From the NCBI GenBank assembly GCA_964646465.1, contig CAZYEN010000041.1:1-16099 (forward strand): 16,099 bases of DNA, in the 5' to 3' direction. The DNA comes from CALRBF01 sp964646465. Lineage in GTDB: Bacteria; Patescibacteriota; Minisyncoccia; SW-4-49-11. Under the pieces are notes generated by a model. The model ran no database searches and was not told the origin of the DNA. It saw only the letters and a list, made by a program, of their open reading frames with translations. Every line of letters begins with the position of its first letter. Within the stretch, counting starts at the first letter, position 1. Positions 15,869-16,099 of this stretch are shown here, piece after piece. The position numbers and the translations under genes are program-made.

Positions 15869-15877
15869 ATTATAACA
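15869..15877 (-). promoter_or_regulatory. Extended -10 promoter for miaA
   Basis: Read on the minus strand this is TGTTATAAT, fitting TGnTATAAT, and it ends 32 bases before the miaA ATG. It is the mirror image of the plus-strand element two bases away. Predicted start sites for the two directions would lie within each other's -10 region. Confidence 0.55.
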
Positions 15878-15891
15878 GAATAGTAACATAT

Positions 15892-16099
15892 ATGGCAAAA
15901 AAACAGCAACCAGTCCAAGAATATTCAGCAGCTCAGATTGATGTATTAGAAGGATTTAAAAACATACCCGACAAAAGCCAAGATTTAATAATTGCAGACC
16001 CGCCCTATTACAAGGCAATAAATGAAGGATGGGATAAGCAATGGAAAACCGAAGCTGAATATTTAGACTGGTGCAAATTATGGTTTGCGGAATGCGTAA
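15892..16099 (+). CDS. DNA methyltransferase, N4/N6 type (3' partial)
   Basis: The ATG at 15892 opens a frame that runs to the window edge, giving 69 complete codons. After a basic start (MAKKQQPVQEY) comes DVLEGFKNIPDKSQDLIIADPPYY, in which DPPY (38-41 by count from Met) is catalytic motif IV of amino-methyltransferases acting on adenine N6 or cytosine N4. KTEAEYLDWCKLWFAECV matches the helix that follows motif IV in this family. Motif IV lies near the N-terminus, before any FxGxG motif, so the order is that of beta-class enzymes such as CcrM/HinfI-type methylases. The recognition sequence and any partner nuclease lie beyond the window. It could be an orphan epigenetic methylase or part of a restriction system. 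Confidence 0.85.
   Translation, partial: MAKKQQPVQEYSAAQIDVLEGFKNIPDKSQDLIIADPPYYKAINEGWDKQWKTEAEYLDWCKLWFAECV

Overview
The window looks like a gene-dense, AT-rich (about one third G+C by eye) chromosome segment of a candidate phyla radiation (Patescibacteria) bacterium. The grounds are short intergenic gaps, prepilin-stalk proteins with swapped C-terminal heads, a compact Rel enzyme, a Mur ligase without the usual N-terminal domain, and a pentose-phosphate set of RpiB, a 613-residue transketolase and a divergent Rpe. TGA serves as a normal stop in three genes (ends 988, 4072 and 7981), so this is not one of the lineages that recode UGA. The exact lineage cannot be fixed from the sequence. 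No rRNA, tRNA, CRISPR array or insertion sequence was seen, and no gene-free stretch exceeds 300 bases.

Layout: (1) Positions 2-988 hold the 3' part of a secreted, pilin-linked protein with a formylglycine-generating-enzyme/C-type-lectin-like head. Its last ~130 bases are abruptly GC-rich and look like the variable region of a diversity-generating retroelement. (2) After a 175-base AT-rich gap with a promoter comes a tight run: ruvA, rpiB, transketolase, a MacB/LolD-like ABC ATPase and its FtsX-like permease, then a prepilin with a LamG-type head. (3) A second promoter precedes rpe, a MurE-like ligase and murA. (4) Further promoters precede a short relA/spoT-type gene and then mreB, which is followed by a GT4 glycosyltransferase and a ferric-reductase-like membrane protein. 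(5) miaA lies convergently on the minus strand, and a DNA methyltransferase runs off the right end. The last two genes diverge from one symmetric promoter.

Functionally, rpiB, transketolase and rpe supply pentose-phosphate interconversion. The Mur ligase, murA and mreB serve peptidoglycan precursor synthesis and rod-type growth. The relA-type gene makes and probably degrades (p)ppGpp. The two pilin-like proteins share a recognisable stalk segment but carry different binding folds, which suggests a modular surface-adhesin system.

The main points for a second look are: the candidate hypervariable head at 850-985; the interchangeable pilin heads; TGnTATAAT promoters at a nearly constant distance from start codons combined with an apparent absence of Shine-Dalgarno motifs; the palindromic miaA/methyltransferase promoter; and several enzymes with substituted key residues (MurA Cys to Asp, Rpe His to Gln, Mur ligase DNPR to DDPY, and a missing haem-ligand-type His in the membrane protein).
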